From Ampullaceana balthica (taxonomy: Eukaryota; Mollusca; Gastropoda; Lymnaeidae), in NCBI GenBank assembly GCA_944989445.1, contig CALYLW010001368.1, forward strand, positions 176,557-240,556: a stretch of DNA of 64,000 bases, in the 5' to 3' direction. Positions 52,469-57,470 of this stretch are shown piece after piece. Position 1 is the stretch's first letter, and the number at the start of each line of letters is the position of its first letter. Position numbers and translations under genes: made by a program. The notes under the pieces are model-generated. The model worked only from the letters and a program-made list of their open reading frames with translations. It ran no database searches and was not told where the DNA came from.

Positions 52469-54750
52469 TTATAACTTCAAATTTAATTGTAAATTTTAAA
52501 TATATTCTTTAAAATAAAAATGTTAATGCTCACCATCCATAATTTCAAGAAAAAGACAACAATTTGTCATTCACTTATTAGTTTTTATCTAAATTACAAT
52601 CTCATAAATAGGTAATAGCATTTAAAGTTTATGCCTGACCTTTCATTTATTTTTTAATGCTCAAGTGTTTTTTTAATGATTAAAATTAAATTTAAATTTA
52701 TAAAATAACAAAAAATGAATAATCACCAACTTACAAACTTTAAAACTTGTATGACCTTTTCTAATTCGACTGTTCCTTTTTCTATGAGATTGTATAGTTC
52801 TTCAAGGGTGTTCTCTTCTAAAAGTTTTATTACGATTATTGACTTTCCATAATCACTGATGGTGTGTTCCTTAAAAAAAAACTTCGTATATGTCATTTTG
52901 TAGTTTTACATTTGTGTGGTACTGTCTTTTTTTAGTCCCATAACCTCTTTTTGTGGTCGTCGGGGGTTCTAATGTTTCCATTTAGAATATTCTCGGGCTT
53001 GGTAGACCCTGGTGACGCCCATCCCTCTCCAGGTCAGCGGAGGACTTTCTTGCGTTAGTCATTCATTAGCATTTTTTATAGTGGTTTTAACGTGGGCTCG
53101 ATCCCACACCCGTCAGCTTGTGAGGCGAGTGAACTATTGACTTCGCTATCGACTGTCTAAGAATGTTAAATATTTTTTACAGTTACAATAATCTATAAGT
53201 TTATATATATTCAAATTATAATGCTTGTCTTTTACATTCGACTGTAATAATTACATGGTTTTATAGGAACTATTTTTAAAATAATTTACCTCGCTAATTT
53301 CTTCCATTGGCCTTTTAACATTCAAAACAATTTTTAACACAAGGTCACTGGATATACCTGAGCAGCATTTAATTACTGAATTTTTTTAAAAGAAAAAAGG
53401 AAAAGGAAAATTAAATGAGAAAATATTGAGCTGTAATTGATCAATTATTTAAATATATAAAAATTTTCTAAATTTAATTCTAGTGAGTTGTGTAAAATAG
53501 GCGTGATTACGTTAAGAATTTTAATGTGCAAATTACTCTTGTTAAAAATAATAGCTGATTTATAAAGTTTCATGACCGACAAAAGTAAAAATGTATAGTC
53601 TAATTTATCTCTTATGTAGTTCTAACAGTGTACAACAGATAGTCTAAATTATGACTATTTTAATTATATATTTCATACAAATTATAATTTTTAAAATTAT
53701 CAAGAAGTACCGCCTTTTCCGTCGTATAAGACGACTTTTTTTAACACCTAAAGATCTTCTAAAAATTCCGGGGCCGTCTTATACGCCGGGTATCGCTTAT
53801 CGTATTTGGCTCTGTTCATACAGTACAGCACATATAACGCTTCAAGGGCTGTCTAAGCCGGATTAGATGCGGGGATAAGCTCCCTCATCCCAAGAAATGC
53901 TCCAATGGCCTGCGTCTCTGATCGCCTCTGGCAGCCAAATCCAGCTTCTGGCCTTCACGTGCGGCTTTTCAAACAAGTCCGGCGAAGCCTGTTCCCAACT
54001 AACAGGAGAAGGGTGAAAGGTGGACCACTGGCGCCTCAAAACCAGTTGCTTCGGGCAGATGATGCTCGTCAGCCTTAGATGGCCGCTCATCTAGGAGAAG
54101 AAAAAATCCGACTTCAAACCTCCACTGCCTTGCGGCCATACTCACTCACGAGAAAGGCCAGGGGAGTAAAACTCGATCACAAATCAGGAGCCGGAATCCC
54201 GAAGGCAGTCTGGCGTTGTTTACAACGTCTCTCTGGTAATTCCTGCGACGTAGTTGATACCGAGATGTACTGGCTCTGCCTCTCCCTTGGACCTCTCAGC
54301 TGCGTGGAGAGAGGGAGTCTGCTGCACGGGTAACAGCTGATTCTCCACACCACCTGCCCAGGCCTGTGCTCTGGAGAGGACACTCCAGCTTCGCCTCACA
54401 GCGTCGACACAACACGGGAAGTAGTAGTGACCGGTTATAAGCCACGCGCTCAATTGGCGTAGAGCTTGCGCCAGGGATATTTCCGACGGTGGGAGAGATA
54501 TCTTTGTCTCATTGGACAGCTACCACCCGCCTTAAGCTGGGCAGCCCCCAGTCAATAAGGTGTTGTCCCGCCACAGTCTGCCTGCCCTACTGGGTACGTA
54601 GGGCTCAGGGTGCACACATGCCTGACAAGTAGACTGTAAACTCATGCACCAACCAATACAAATATAAATTAATCATCAATATATAATTATATATATTAAT
54701 CGTATTATGTACTTACAATGCAAAACTGATGCTTGAGATTTAATTTCATT
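13637..54750 (-). CDS. Unidentified host-like gene with a tandemly repeated three-exon cassette (partial)
   Basis: Thirteen exons on the minus strand form C1-A1-B1, C2-A2-B2, C3-A3-B3, C4-A4-B4 and C5. Every exon has an AG acceptor and a GT donor (mostly GTAAGT). C starts in phase 0 and ends with one extra T, A supplies TA to complete a Leu codon and ends in phase 0, and B is phase 0 to 0. All exons are open; copies differ only by 3-nt multiples. One cassette encodes about 84-90 residues. A carries a conserved core like KIVLNIKRP and B starts EHTI.D.G.SII followed by a charged, probably helical segment. I see no signal peptide or membrane segment in these exons. I do not recognise the family. 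The start (upstream, above 54,750) and the end (below 13,637) are not visible. Introns hold most of the window's transposons. A repeated-exon pseudogene is possible, but 13 of 13 intact frames and splice sites argue against decay. Confidence 0.8.
13959..14096 (-). CDS. Exon B4 of the cassette gene
   Basis: This exon is 138 nt, 46 open codons, phase 0-0, with donor GTAAGT. The first 16 codons are close to B2; the last 20 are strongly diverged, so this copy is old yet still open. Confidence 0.8.
14270..14367 (-). CDS. Exon A4 of the cassette gene
   Basis: This exon is 98 nt. The acceptor ends ATTTCAG and the donor is GTAAAA. TA plus 32 open codons, two codons fewer than A2 and A3. The core KIVLDIKRP is kept and the C-terminal end is diverged. 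Confidence 0.78.
15117..15144 (-). CDS. Exon C4 of the cassette gene
   Basis: A 28-nt mini-exon (9 codons plus T) with acceptor TTTACAG and donor GTAAGTAT. A CT-rich tract lies about 65-100 bp upstream. Confidence 0.75.
15272..16018 (+). mobile_element. hAT element copy 5 with the C-terminal transposase end
   Basis: The left end TAGGACTGCCGAAATTAACG and the right end TTAACAGCCCTTA are the shared inverted termini. The internal deletion leaves the 3' part of the transposase gene. It sits in the B3-C4 intron. Confidence 0.68.
15480..15880 (+). pseudogene. hAT transposase C-terminal dimerisation domain fragment
   Basis: The frame from 15,480 reads LQLWKFNENRYPSMSF and LCIPVTSVPCE, the start of the hAT C-terminal dimerisation domain (LxWWKxNxxRYPxLxxxA ... 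IPATSVPSER). A stop at 15,744 falls where the family has Arg; NIVN-like and LKPNNVNTL-like motifs follow in frame. Confidence 0.75.
16019..16112. repeat. (TA)n microsatellite
   Basis: TA repeat with two interruptions next to the hAT end. Confidence 0.9.
16332..16339. repeat. Target-site duplication of the minus-strand LINE (left copy)
   Basis: ATTAAATT here and at 23,209-23,216 flank the LINE. Outside both copies, the sequence joins into the B-C intron seen without insertion in cassette 2 (35.28-35.32 kb). Confidence 0.7.
16340..16756 (-). pseudogene. LINE C-terminal region, 3' part of the interrupted LINE
   Basis: It continues the frame broken at 20,169: WLGHVQSM, GRIPMDLLYGELAFGKR and a basic tail. 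Joining the two parts through one copy of the 7-bp duplication restores R-W-L-G-H across the junction. Confidence 0.78.
16757..16763. repeat. Target-site duplication of the RTE (left copy)
   Basis: AGCCATC here and at 20,162-20,168 flank the RTE. Confidence 0.75.
17094..17831 (+). pseudogene. RTE endonuclease domain
   Basis: Open for 245 codons: IIIGTWNVRTLH (about residue 53), LCETRW, HGVGFLIHK, VQGDWNAKNG (about residue 182). These are the motifs of RTE endonucleases, the family from which the bovine CFDP2 domain derives. A stop at 17,829 ends the frame; the following QIDYILVRK and GADIGSDHNL-type motifs continue in another frame to about 17,970. Confidence 0.82.
17832..20145 (+). pseudogene. 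RTE reverse transcriptase and C-terminal region, degraded
   Basis: Recognisable pieces: a linker with KRPWVSSNILELCDEIRKLK (18,220-18,290), EEQVGFRAGRSTTAQIFNLR-like (18,955), FKTTVGVRKGCLLS (19,220), and the catalytic FADD box at about 19,360, where frameshift and a stop destroy it. The C-terminal WCPNYPMTG motif is at 20,120. At least four frame changes. Confidence 0.78.
20169..22900 (-). pseudogene. LINE endonuclease-reverse transcriptase pseudogene, 5' part
   Basis: Order on the minus strand: endonuclease with LLEDFNARVGSDHEAWP-like motif (about 22,420), QWHQLDLIITRR (about 22,240) and TDHSL; RT palm with FVDLTKAFD followed at once by a stop (about 21,040); SGVKQGCVLAP-like (about 20,880); and an intact LLFVDDAAL catalytic box (about 20,695). 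Many stops and frameshifts. The reading frame runs up to LRWL at 20,169, where the RTE inserted. Confidence 0.75.
23139..23200 (-). promoter_or_regulatory. tRNA-like internal promoter at the LINE 5' end
   Basis: Reading the minus strand from the LINE's first base, GGCCATAGTGCG (box A-like, about position 9) is followed by GTTCGATCAC (box B-like, about position 61). The spacing is that of a tRNA gene. It suggests RNA polymerase III-type control or a captured SINE head. Confidence 0.5.
23272..23409 (-). CDS. Exon B3 of the cassette gene
   Basis: This exon is 138 nt, 46 open codons, phase 0-0, with donor GTAAGT. It is followed 55 bp later by the 6.9-kb nested LINE/RTE insertion in the B3-C4 intron. 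Confidence 0.82.
23595..23698 (-). CDS. Exon A3 of the cassette gene
   Basis: This exon is 104 nt. The acceptor ends CACTTAG and the donor is GTATGT. TA plus 34 open codons. The C3-A3 intron holds a CR1-type LINE at 24.9-26.0 kb. Confidence 0.82.
24886..25965 (+). mobile_element. 5'-truncated CR1-type LINE
   Basis: It begins inside the RT domain and runs to a terminal ...KMQD stop near 25,959. Copies of the same family occur as fragments at 38.8-39.07 kb, 49.56-49.70 kb and 51.1-51.44 kb. Confidence 0.72.
24887..25651 (+). pseudogene. CR1-type reverse transcriptase fragment
   Basis: Open for 254 codons: LCIDFSKAFDKVHH at the start, then SGVPERTVLGPLLFLIYIND (family has P-Q-G-T; here E-R), VRLFADDCIIY with both catalytic Asp, and LEYASSVWDP. 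A frameshift at about 25,650 separates it from the C-terminal part (25,652-25,959), which reads SFFPSGIRVWNGLPEE, typical of CR1/L2-group LINEs. The 5' half and endonuclease are absent. Confidence 0.8.
27308..27335 (-). CDS. Exon C3 of the cassette gene
   Basis: A 28-nt mini-exon (9 codons plus T) with acceptor TTTACAG and donor GTAAGTAT. A CT-rich tract about 100 bp upstream in the gene's direction matches the intron around C2 and C4. Confidence 0.76.
27481..27517 (-). mobile_element. Helitron-like 3' end with hairpin
   Basis: CCCGTGCGATGCTACGGG at about 27,496-27,513 folds into a 5-bp stem a few bases from a CTCTCG end inside TA-rich DNA. This resembles a Helitron 3' terminus (hairpin then CTRR) read on the minus strand, with the last bases mutated. 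Confidence 0.45.
27518..28007 (-). mobile_element. Solo LTR with 5-bp target-site duplication
   Basis: 490 bp beginning TGTTGCG and ending CCTGACA on the plus strand (TGT...ACA). Identical GTAGG at 27,513-27,517 and 28,008-28,012 flanks it. On the minus strand it carries a TATA-like GTATAAATAG (about 27,848) and an AATAAAG signal (about 27,575). No internal genes, so it is the recombination remnant of an LTR retrotransposon. Confidence 0.85.
28008..29638. repeat. Tandem duplication, about 0.7 kb unit
   Basis: 28,008-28,718 and 28,719-29,638 align along their length, from GGTAGGCACAAT to ATCAGTTGCTGTTAGT. The second unit is about 200 bp longer through an insertion near 29,090-29,280. The first unit begins at the solo LTR insertion point. 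No coding content is recognised. Confidence 0.75.
29639..31332. other. Unassigned sequence
   Basis: A frame at 30,039-30,272 is open but has no recognisable motif. At 31,085-31,200 lies a dispersed repeat also present at 38,490-38,640 and 51,720-51,850, and inverted at about 49,850-49,915. A short (CA)n-rich tract follows at 31,333-31,395. Confidence 0.45.
31586..31777. repeat. Large inverted repeat (palindrome 1)
   Basis: About 80-bp arms pair from AATTTCGGGAGTTACC (31,586) with GGTAACTCCCGAAATT (ending 31,777) around a TA-rich spacer of about 32 bp. I found no mismatch in the arms outside the TA-rich centre. Confidence 0.85.
31774..31873. repeat. Perfect palindrome (palindrome 2)
   Basis: 47-bp arms with no mismatch around a 6-bp spacer, starting AATTTGGTGCGG and ending CCGCACCAAATT. 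It overlaps palindrome 1 by four bases and contains the AATATACATAATTTGC 5' end of the Helitron family. Confidence 0.9.
32286..32830 (-). mobile_element. Non-autonomous Helitron-like element
   Basis: CTAG at 32,286 is followed by a hairpin GGCGCC-TAC-GGCGCC (32,308-32,322), i.e. a minus-strand Helitron 3' end. Two 110-120 bp units (32,300-32,410 and 32,420-32,530) and two AATGACGTCAT blocks are repeated inside. The 5' border is approximate. Confidence 0.55.
32857..33573 (+). mobile_element. Non-autonomous Helitron carrying a minisatellite
   Basis: It starts TCCTTATATAATAAAAGG and ends GTTTTGTTGCTAG before T, with a GTCC/GGAC-type short hairpin near the 3' end. The centre is the minisatellite at 33,170-33,440. 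A second copy with the same ends lies inverted at 60,864-61,616, a third without minisatellite at 49,196-49,561. Confidence 0.75.
33170..33440 (+). repeat. GC-rich minisatellite inside the Helitron
   Basis: About eight units of 30-38 bp with the core GGTCTCTGGACAGACC and a GGTGTGGGG spacer. The core is itself nearly palindromic (GGTC..GACC). Units vary in length; open frames across it are artefacts. Confidence 0.85.
33575..33656. repeat. (TA)n microsatellite
   Basis: TA repeat between a Helitron end and the long-TIR element. Confidence 0.92.
33657..35043 (+). mobile_element. Element with about 145-bp terminal inverted repeats
   Basis: 33,657-33,800 and 34,880-35,043 are inverted copies sharing long blocks such as GATGGATCTCGACCAAAC and TATAGAGGGTTTTT, both bounded by TA tracts. 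The interior matches, inverted, 45.2-46.6 kb. The superfamily is not identified. Confidence 0.7.
34758..34841 (+). other. Exon-like segment inside the long-TIR element
   Basis: An acceptor-like TTTAAACAG, about 84 open bases and a GTAAGT donor. The frame reads NCLGNVKCYFSVNKD and GIS.KSQD. Related segments with acceptor and donor lie on the minus strand at 45,168-45,253 and 41,577-41,656, and a fourth partial one at about 41,395-41,460. It is probably part of the element's gene. Confidence 0.5.
35323..35460 (-). CDS. Exon B2 of the cassette gene
   Basis: This exon is 138 nt, 46 open codons, phase 0-0, with donor GTAAGT. It lies 181 bp downstream of A2. It differs from B3 in six codons, five of them amino-acid changing. 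Confidence 0.82.
35642..35745 (-). CDS. Exon A2 of the cassette gene
   Basis: This exon is 104 nt. The acceptor ends GATTCAG and the donor is GTAAGT. TA plus 34 open codons. It differs from A3 in eight codons, seven of them amino-acid changing and all in the first 19 codons. The core KIVLNIKRPTEEICQ is identical to A3. Confidence 0.82.
35805..35847. repeat. (TA)n microsatellite
   Basis: TA repeat at the edge of the next Helitron. Confidence 0.88.
36212..36439 (+). other. Small hydrophobic reading frame in the Helitron
   Basis: 75 codons: SMRFELQSHYLL then a hydrophobic stretch with FVFLLYTLRLHICMF. The copy at 58,480-58,719 is nearly the same over 60 residues; the one at 48,836-48,642 is diverged and shifted. 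Not recognised; may simply be shared element DNA. Confidence 0.3.
37109..37393 (+). other. Conserved 94-codon reading frame in the Helitron
   Basis: ATG start, QVNVRLTPQQYLL near the N-terminus, a Tyr/Ile-rich middle, PKLGGFL and a Lys-rich end. The counterpart at 60,174-60,467 is open throughout; the minus copy at 47,422-47,048 is open but frameshifted in the middle. It matches neither Rep nor helicase. Function unknown. Confidence 0.35.
37608..38789. other. Unassigned repeats
   Basis: 37,620-37,900 contains an open but unrecognised minus-strand frame. 38,275-38,460 holds two related ATAATACGCA blocks. 38,490-38,640 is the dispersed repeat noted at 31.1 and 51.7 kb, followed by AAGCAAGCA-type short repeats. 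Confidence 0.4.
38790..39070 (-). pseudogene. CR1-type LINE 3' fragment
   Basis: On the minus strand it matches the C-terminal end of the LINE at 25.74-25.96 kb (RTNT..FFP / WN-type end and the final MQD). It is cut at 39,070 by a Helitron end. Confidence 0.7.
39071..40395 (-). mobile_element. Probable Helitron with degenerate GGGATCC-rich repeats
   Basis: CTAGCTGATATAACCGG at 39,071 followed by CTCACGGGTC is a minus-strand Helitron-like 3' end. Two blocks (39,120-39,420 and 39,980-40,390) are made of degenerate 60-100 bp units around AATGGGATCCC, CCCCATATGATTCCAT and CCCATTATGATCC. The 5' end was not found. Confidence 0.5.
40440..41305. repeat. Diverged tandem repeat
   Basis: Units begin ACATTCTATCCTG at about 40,442, 40,742, 41,023 and 41,101. 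Lengths are about 300, 280, 78 (deleted) and 200 bp. Shared blocks include CAGTCAGAAAAACAATTGGA and AGAATATTCTAGAATA. Non-coding. Confidence 0.75.
41310..41748 (-). pseudogene. Exon-like fragments of an unidentified transposon gene
   Basis: Two diverged copies of the Cys-containing exon-like segment (41,577-41,656 with GTAAGT donor; 41,395-41,460) lie about 190 bp apart in tandem. Downstream on the minus strand a charged frame reads QERQTTREQRELQL, like the Arg/Glu/Gln-rich regions of Helitron-type proteins. It continues at 45,135 once the RTE insertion is removed. Confidence 0.45.
41749..41756. repeat. Target-site duplication of the second RTE (left copy)
   Basis: ATGTTAAA here and at 45,127-45,134. 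Confidence 0.7.
41757..45126 (+). mobile_element. Full-length RTE-clade LINE, degraded
   Basis: About 3.37 kb flanked by ATGTTAAA. The 5' region (41,757-42,290) is followed by the coding part and a GATGATAATT-like tail. It inserted in the intron between exon-like segments of the transposon gene. Confidence 0.78.
42291..45090 (+). pseudogene. RTE endonuclease-reverse transcriptase pseudogene
   Basis: Endonuclease opens with NIGTWNVRTLYQ and IIGLAEVRW (42,295-42,410) but soon collapses into stops. Later: GADIGSEHNLILTRLK (42,975), KSPGVDKIPAELLKHGG (43,695), EEQAGFRPGRNTIKQIF (43,970), GVRQGCILS-like (44,250) and LRFADDIDLLVG (44,365), where the catalytic pair is intact. The C-terminal RHDTLAKIILHGTVEG-like region is at 44,900. 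At least eight frame breaks. Confidence 0.8.
45274..45476. mobile_element. MITE with telomere-like core
   Basis: Inverted ends GTGAC...AAGACAATCGCGCACAC and GTGTGCGCGATTGTCTT...GTCAC bound about 200 bp. Near the right arm lies CTAACCCTAACCCTAA, about three TAACCC units. Confidence 0.55.
45767..45990 (-). mobile_element. Solo LTR related to the 61.9-kb LTR
   Basis: On the minus strand it starts TGTCACGTGATAATCACGAG and ends GATCGCCTACA. Shared with the LTR at 61,946: CACGAG near the start, AGAGAGGTC/GAGAGGTC, AACCTCAAA.TTATATT, ATATTAAAG and the CGCCTACA end. The uninterrupted target is seen at about 34,490 in the other element copy. No clear target duplication. Confidence 0.65.
46775..49181 (-). 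mobile_element. Helitron family copy, long version
   Basis: CTAG at 46,775 with the hairpin CGTCA-AAAA-TGACG inverted just inside is the 3' end; the 5' end with AATATACATAATTTGC is near 49,181. Several tandem units of about 245 bp with GCTGACTTGAC/GTCAAGTCAGC occupy 47,430-48,500. A shifted remnant of the 94-codon frame is at 47,422-47,048. A MITE lies inside. Confidence 0.7.
47805..48048. mobile_element. MITE with about 28-bp inverted repeats
   Basis: CTCAAGGGGAAGAAACGGCT at the left pairs with AGCTGTTTCTTCCCTTGAG at the right. 244 bp, non-coding, inside the Helitron's tandem region. Confidence 0.75.
49196..49561 (-). mobile_element. Helitron copy without the minisatellite
   Basis: The minus-strand 5' end TCCTATATAATAAAAGG (49,561) and the ACAGAAAGGACAG/GGTCATC block match 32,857. 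The 3' end (GTCC..GGAC hairpin near 49,212) is degraded. It cuts a CR1-type LINE fragment. Confidence 0.68.
49562..49700 (-). pseudogene. CR1-type LINE fragment
   Basis: The minus strand matches the LINE at 25,610-25,740 (Ala-Arg-Phe-Ile region and the following VKSL/ILEDRK-type segment). Confidence 0.7.
49701..50003. other. Unassigned repeat sequence
   Basis: 49,850-49,915 is an inverted copy of the dispersed CGATCGA/TACCGTAATT repeat seen at 31.1, 38.5 and 51.7 kb. The remainder is not recognised. Confidence 0.4.
50004..50562. mobile_element. hAT-like non-autonomous element
   Basis: The left end CATGGCGGATTAAG and the right end CTTAATCCGCCCCTG are inverted copies of a CAGGGGCGGATTAAG-type hAT terminus. 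CCCTTCC-like sequence occurs on both sides as a possible 8-bp duplication. Subterminal GGGGCC blocks are GC-rich compared with the AT-rich core. Confidence 0.6.
50230..50302 (+). other. tRNA-like sequence (tRNA-Ala-like, AGC), SINE head or pseudogene
   Basis: TGGTGAAGTGGCAG (box A) and GGTTCAATTCC (box B) are 44 bp apart. The anticodon arm GCTT-GTAGCGC-AAGC presents AGC. The acceptor arms do not pair, so this is not a functional tRNA gene. A T-rich run follows. Confidence 0.6.
50563..50786. other. Unassigned spacer
   Basis: No feature recognised. Confidence 0.5.
50787..51088. mobile_element. MITE with about 95-bp inverted repeats
   Basis: AAAGATGAGGCCCAGCTGCA at the left is mirrored by TGCAGCTGGGCCTCATCTTT at the right, continuing through GCATGAAAAAGCAGAAAAT and ACAAACTAAGTAGTC. 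The loop is about 110 bp. Flanks AAAAACTTTAAAAAA / TTAAAAAAGTTTTT extend the symmetry. Confidence 0.8.
51105..51445 (-). pseudogene. CR1-type LINE fragment (RT thumb region)
   Basis: The minus strand matches 25,270-25,620 of the 24.9-kb LINE (the FH-EKC-LLR region, KISWNPH and the LL.Y.S-WHP region). Frameshifted. It was probably contiguous with 49,562-49,700 before intervening insertions. Confidence 0.65.
51455..51703 (+). pseudogene. LINE endonuclease fragment
   Basis: The plus strand reads TIYLLGDSNARIESDHEAWP, the endonuclease motif also present at 22,420 in the interrupted LINE, followed by NANGQRLL and VSWRHS. Broken by a stop; no other part of the LINE nearby. Confidence 0.7.
51704..52294. 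other. Dispersed repeat and C2-A2 intron sequence
   Basis: 51,720-51,850 is the dispersed repeat with AGCTCGCTAGC. From 51,900 on the sequence is intron shared with cassettes 3 and 4. Confidence 0.5.
52295..52322 (-). CDS. Exon C2 of the cassette gene
   Basis: A 28-nt mini-exon (9 codons plus T) with acceptor TTTACAG and donor GTAAGTAT. The sequence differs from C3 and C4 but length, phase and splice sites are the same. The next exon, A2, lies about 16.5 kb away across a transposon-filled intron. Confidence 0.75.
52424..52463. repeat. (CT)n tract in the B1-C2 intron
   Basis: Comparable CT-rich tracts precede C3 (27,430-27,465) and C4 (15,205-15,245), part of the duplicated intron. Confidence 0.8.
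52735..52869 (-). CDS. Exon B1 of the cassette gene
   Basis: This exon is 135 nt, 45 open codons, phase 0-0. The acceptor is T-rich and ends TTAAG, the donor is GTAAGT. It begins EHTISDYGKSII and is one codon shorter than B2-B4 near its 3' end. It is clearly diverged from B2 and B3 yet still open. Confidence 0.8.
53290..53375 (-). CDS. Exon A1 of the cassette gene
   Basis: This exon is 86 nt. The acceptor ends ATTCAG and the donor is GTAAAT. The first two bases TA complete the Leu codon left by C1, then 28 codons are open. It lacks six codons in the N-terminal half relative to A2 and A3. The core KIVLNVKRP is kept. Confidence 0.78.
53376..54716 (+). other. C1-A1 intron with a GC-rich LINE 5' fragment
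   Basis: 53,705-53,845 has CGTATAAGACGAC and CGTCTTATACGCC, ends of a possible small DNA transposon. 54,410-54,600 matches the inverse of 22,740-22,910 (GTGGGAGAGA..., GGACAGCTA.CGCCCGCC, CAGCCCCCAGTCAA), i.e. the 5' coding part of the interrupted LINE. 54,105-54,190 matches, inverted, the 5' region of the RTE at 41,955-42,035. Confidence 0.55.
54717..54750 (-). CDS. Exon C1 of the cassette gene
   Basis: This exon is 34 nt (11 codons plus one T). The acceptor reads TTTACAG and the donor GTAAGTAC. It is open in phase 0 and ends in phase 1, like all other C exons, and is two codons longer than C2-C4. The exon before it is not in the window; a hAT element starts 208 bp upstream. Confidence 0.75.
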
Positions 54751-56574
54751 CTGTAAATTTAAATGTATTGTTTGAAATATTTTTATTTACATAGGATATA
54801 TTTTCCAGGTTCTTAACAATTTGAAACGTTCGAACAAATTATTTTTAAAGAGTTATTGAAAAATGATGCTACCAAGCTTTGACAAATGTTCTATTTACGT
54901 TAATTATTGGTTAAAAAATAATGTACTTTTATCATTCTAATGTTCCTATTTTAAATCAGGGTCGGCGAACCTTTTTGGCCTTTACCTCAAAATATAAAAT
55001 TTTATTTTGCCGTTACCCCCGAAGACGCGAGGTCCAGCCCACTTAGGCGTTTTGGGAGCATTGTAAGCATACACCCCCACACACATACACACATGTCTAG
55101 GGCTAAGCCCAAGCTGAAAAAGCATTTGTTGAGTTTTAAAAGTCTTAAAATGACACATAGAGGATTATGTGTATGTAGCAATTATAAAAATTAACAGTCG
55201 AAAATAATATTATTGTTTTAACGTTTATAGGACTAACTGCCCTGGAAATTCTAGATATAATAAAAAATCAGAGATAATGCAATAAATTCGGATGAACTCA
55301 AATTTACTTTAAAAGACAAATGAAATAATAAATTTAATATTTTAATATTAATTGGTTTTTCTTTAAATCCCAGTACATTTTTTTAAAAATGATGTTGTTT
55401 CATTTTTGACACAATTTCATCGAAATCGGGGCTTTTTGTTGTCATGGCAAGTTGGATGCTGTCTTCGGGGTCTAATTGATTTCGAGGCTTTACTTTTATG
55501 TTCACTGGAGTGAAAAATCATTGTTCACAAACGTACGCCGTTCCAAAAAGCAGCAAACCTTGACGGCCTCCTCATGTGCGGTTTTGAAAGCCTTTGCAGC
55601 ATTAGACTAATTAGACATCCAAAAATGTGTCAAATCTGCTATGTTTGCCAATTCAACACGTGACTCATTATTAGACTGAAGTTAAAGTAGTGCCTCTGCC
55701 ATCCCTTTAGGCTCATCTGGTACATTCTTAATGTCACATTTAAATGGATCTACAACCCAATTGATTTTATGGAAATCAATAACAGGAAAGTAAATAGTGA
55801 ACCTCTCTTTGAGCTTGGTAAGATGTCAAATATCTATATCCTTGATGTCATCAACTTTAAATAGGCCACTAACATTTTTCTTCTGATTTTTGTTTCCAAT
55901 ATGAAAGATTTAATCCAAATGCTGCAATCTTTTCTCTGGCTGTAATTATAATGATAGCTTTTCTCTGCAATTCTTTGTTCAACGCATTCAAATGCTAAAA
56001 AATGTAAGCTAAGTATGCAAGATGTGCAATTCAACAATAGCTCGTAAAGTTATGCGACAGTGCATACTTCTGACCAGCCAGAAATATTTGAAGTGACGTT
56101 TTCAGAGTCCACACAGTTCAGAACATTGTCGCGTGAAAGCTACCGTACCTGGGAGTGATCAAGTAGGTCTGTATATTCAGCCTCACCCTTATATAAATAA
56201 CGAAAGAGTCGTGTTTTCATTGCATGTCCTTTAAAGAAATTTACAATCTGGAAATATCATGTATGACCACCTCCAGTTCAGGTTCCAAATGTTTTATAAG
56301 CAGTGCTTTACGATGTATCATACAGTGGTTAACTACGATTTTTGGATTCCTCTCTTTTGCAAAAGCCGAAAAACCACTTACACGAAACAACATAGCTGGA
56401 GCTCCATCAACAGACACAGCAATAGTCTTCCCATTTAAATTGAATTTCTCAAGGTATTCAATCGCTTTATTGAATACATTAATTCCCTTACATCGCAGTT
56501 CGAGTTGGAGCACAAAACAACATTTCTTCTTCAATTGTTTGTAAACCTCTGTCTCGAACATATACCATAAGCTG

Positions 56575-57470
56575 CTCATTACTACTGACATCAGTGGTCT
56601 CATCAAGCTGCTCATTAATACTGACATCAGTGGTCTCATTACTACTGACATCAGTGGTCTCATCAAGCTGCGCATTACTACTGACATCAGTGGTCTCATC
56701 AAGCTGCGCATTACTACTGACATCAGTGGTCTCATCAAGCTGCTCATTACTACTGACATCAGTGGCCTCATTACTACTGACATCAGTGGTCTCATCAAGC
56801 TGCGCATTACTACTGACATCAGTGGTCTCATCAAGCTGCGCATTGCTACTGACATCAGTGGTATCATCAAGCTGCGCATTACTACTGACATCAGTGGTCT
56901 CATCAAGCTGCGCATTACTACTGACATCAGTGGTCTCATCAAGCTGCTCATTACTACTGACATCAGTGGTCTCATCAAGCTGCGCATTACTACTGACATC
57001 AGTGGTCTCATCAAGCTGCTCATTACTACTGACATCAGTGGTCTCATCAAGCTGCTCATTACTATTGACATCAGTGGTCTCATCAAGCTGCTCATTACTA
57101 CTGACATCAGTGGTCTCATCAAGCTGCGCATTACTACTGACATCAGTGGTCTCATCAAGCTGCTCATTACTACTGACATCAGTGGTCTCATTACTACTGA
57201 CATCAGTGGTCTCATCAAGCTGCTCATTCCTACTGACATCAGTGGTCTCATCAAGCTGCTCATTACTACTGACATCAGTGGTCTCATCAAGCTGCGCATT
57301 ACTACTGACATCAGTGGTCTCATCAAGCTGCGCATTACTACTGACATCAGTGGTCTCATCAAGCTGCGCATTACTACTGACATCAGTGGTCTCATCAAGC
57401 TGCGCATTACTACTTACATCAGTGGTCTCATCAAGCTGCGCATTACTACTGACTTCAGTGGTCTCATCAA
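56575..57470 (-). repeat. In-frame 36-bp minisatellite in the transposase
   Basis: About 25 units of ACTGACATCAGTGGTCTC... (36 bp) with three 24-bp variants. On the minus strand each unit encodes SSNAQLDETTDV or SSNEQLDETTDV. All unit lengths are multiples of 12, so the frame stays open for 332 codons. All three minus frames and one plus frame are long only because of the periodicity. Confidence 0.92.
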
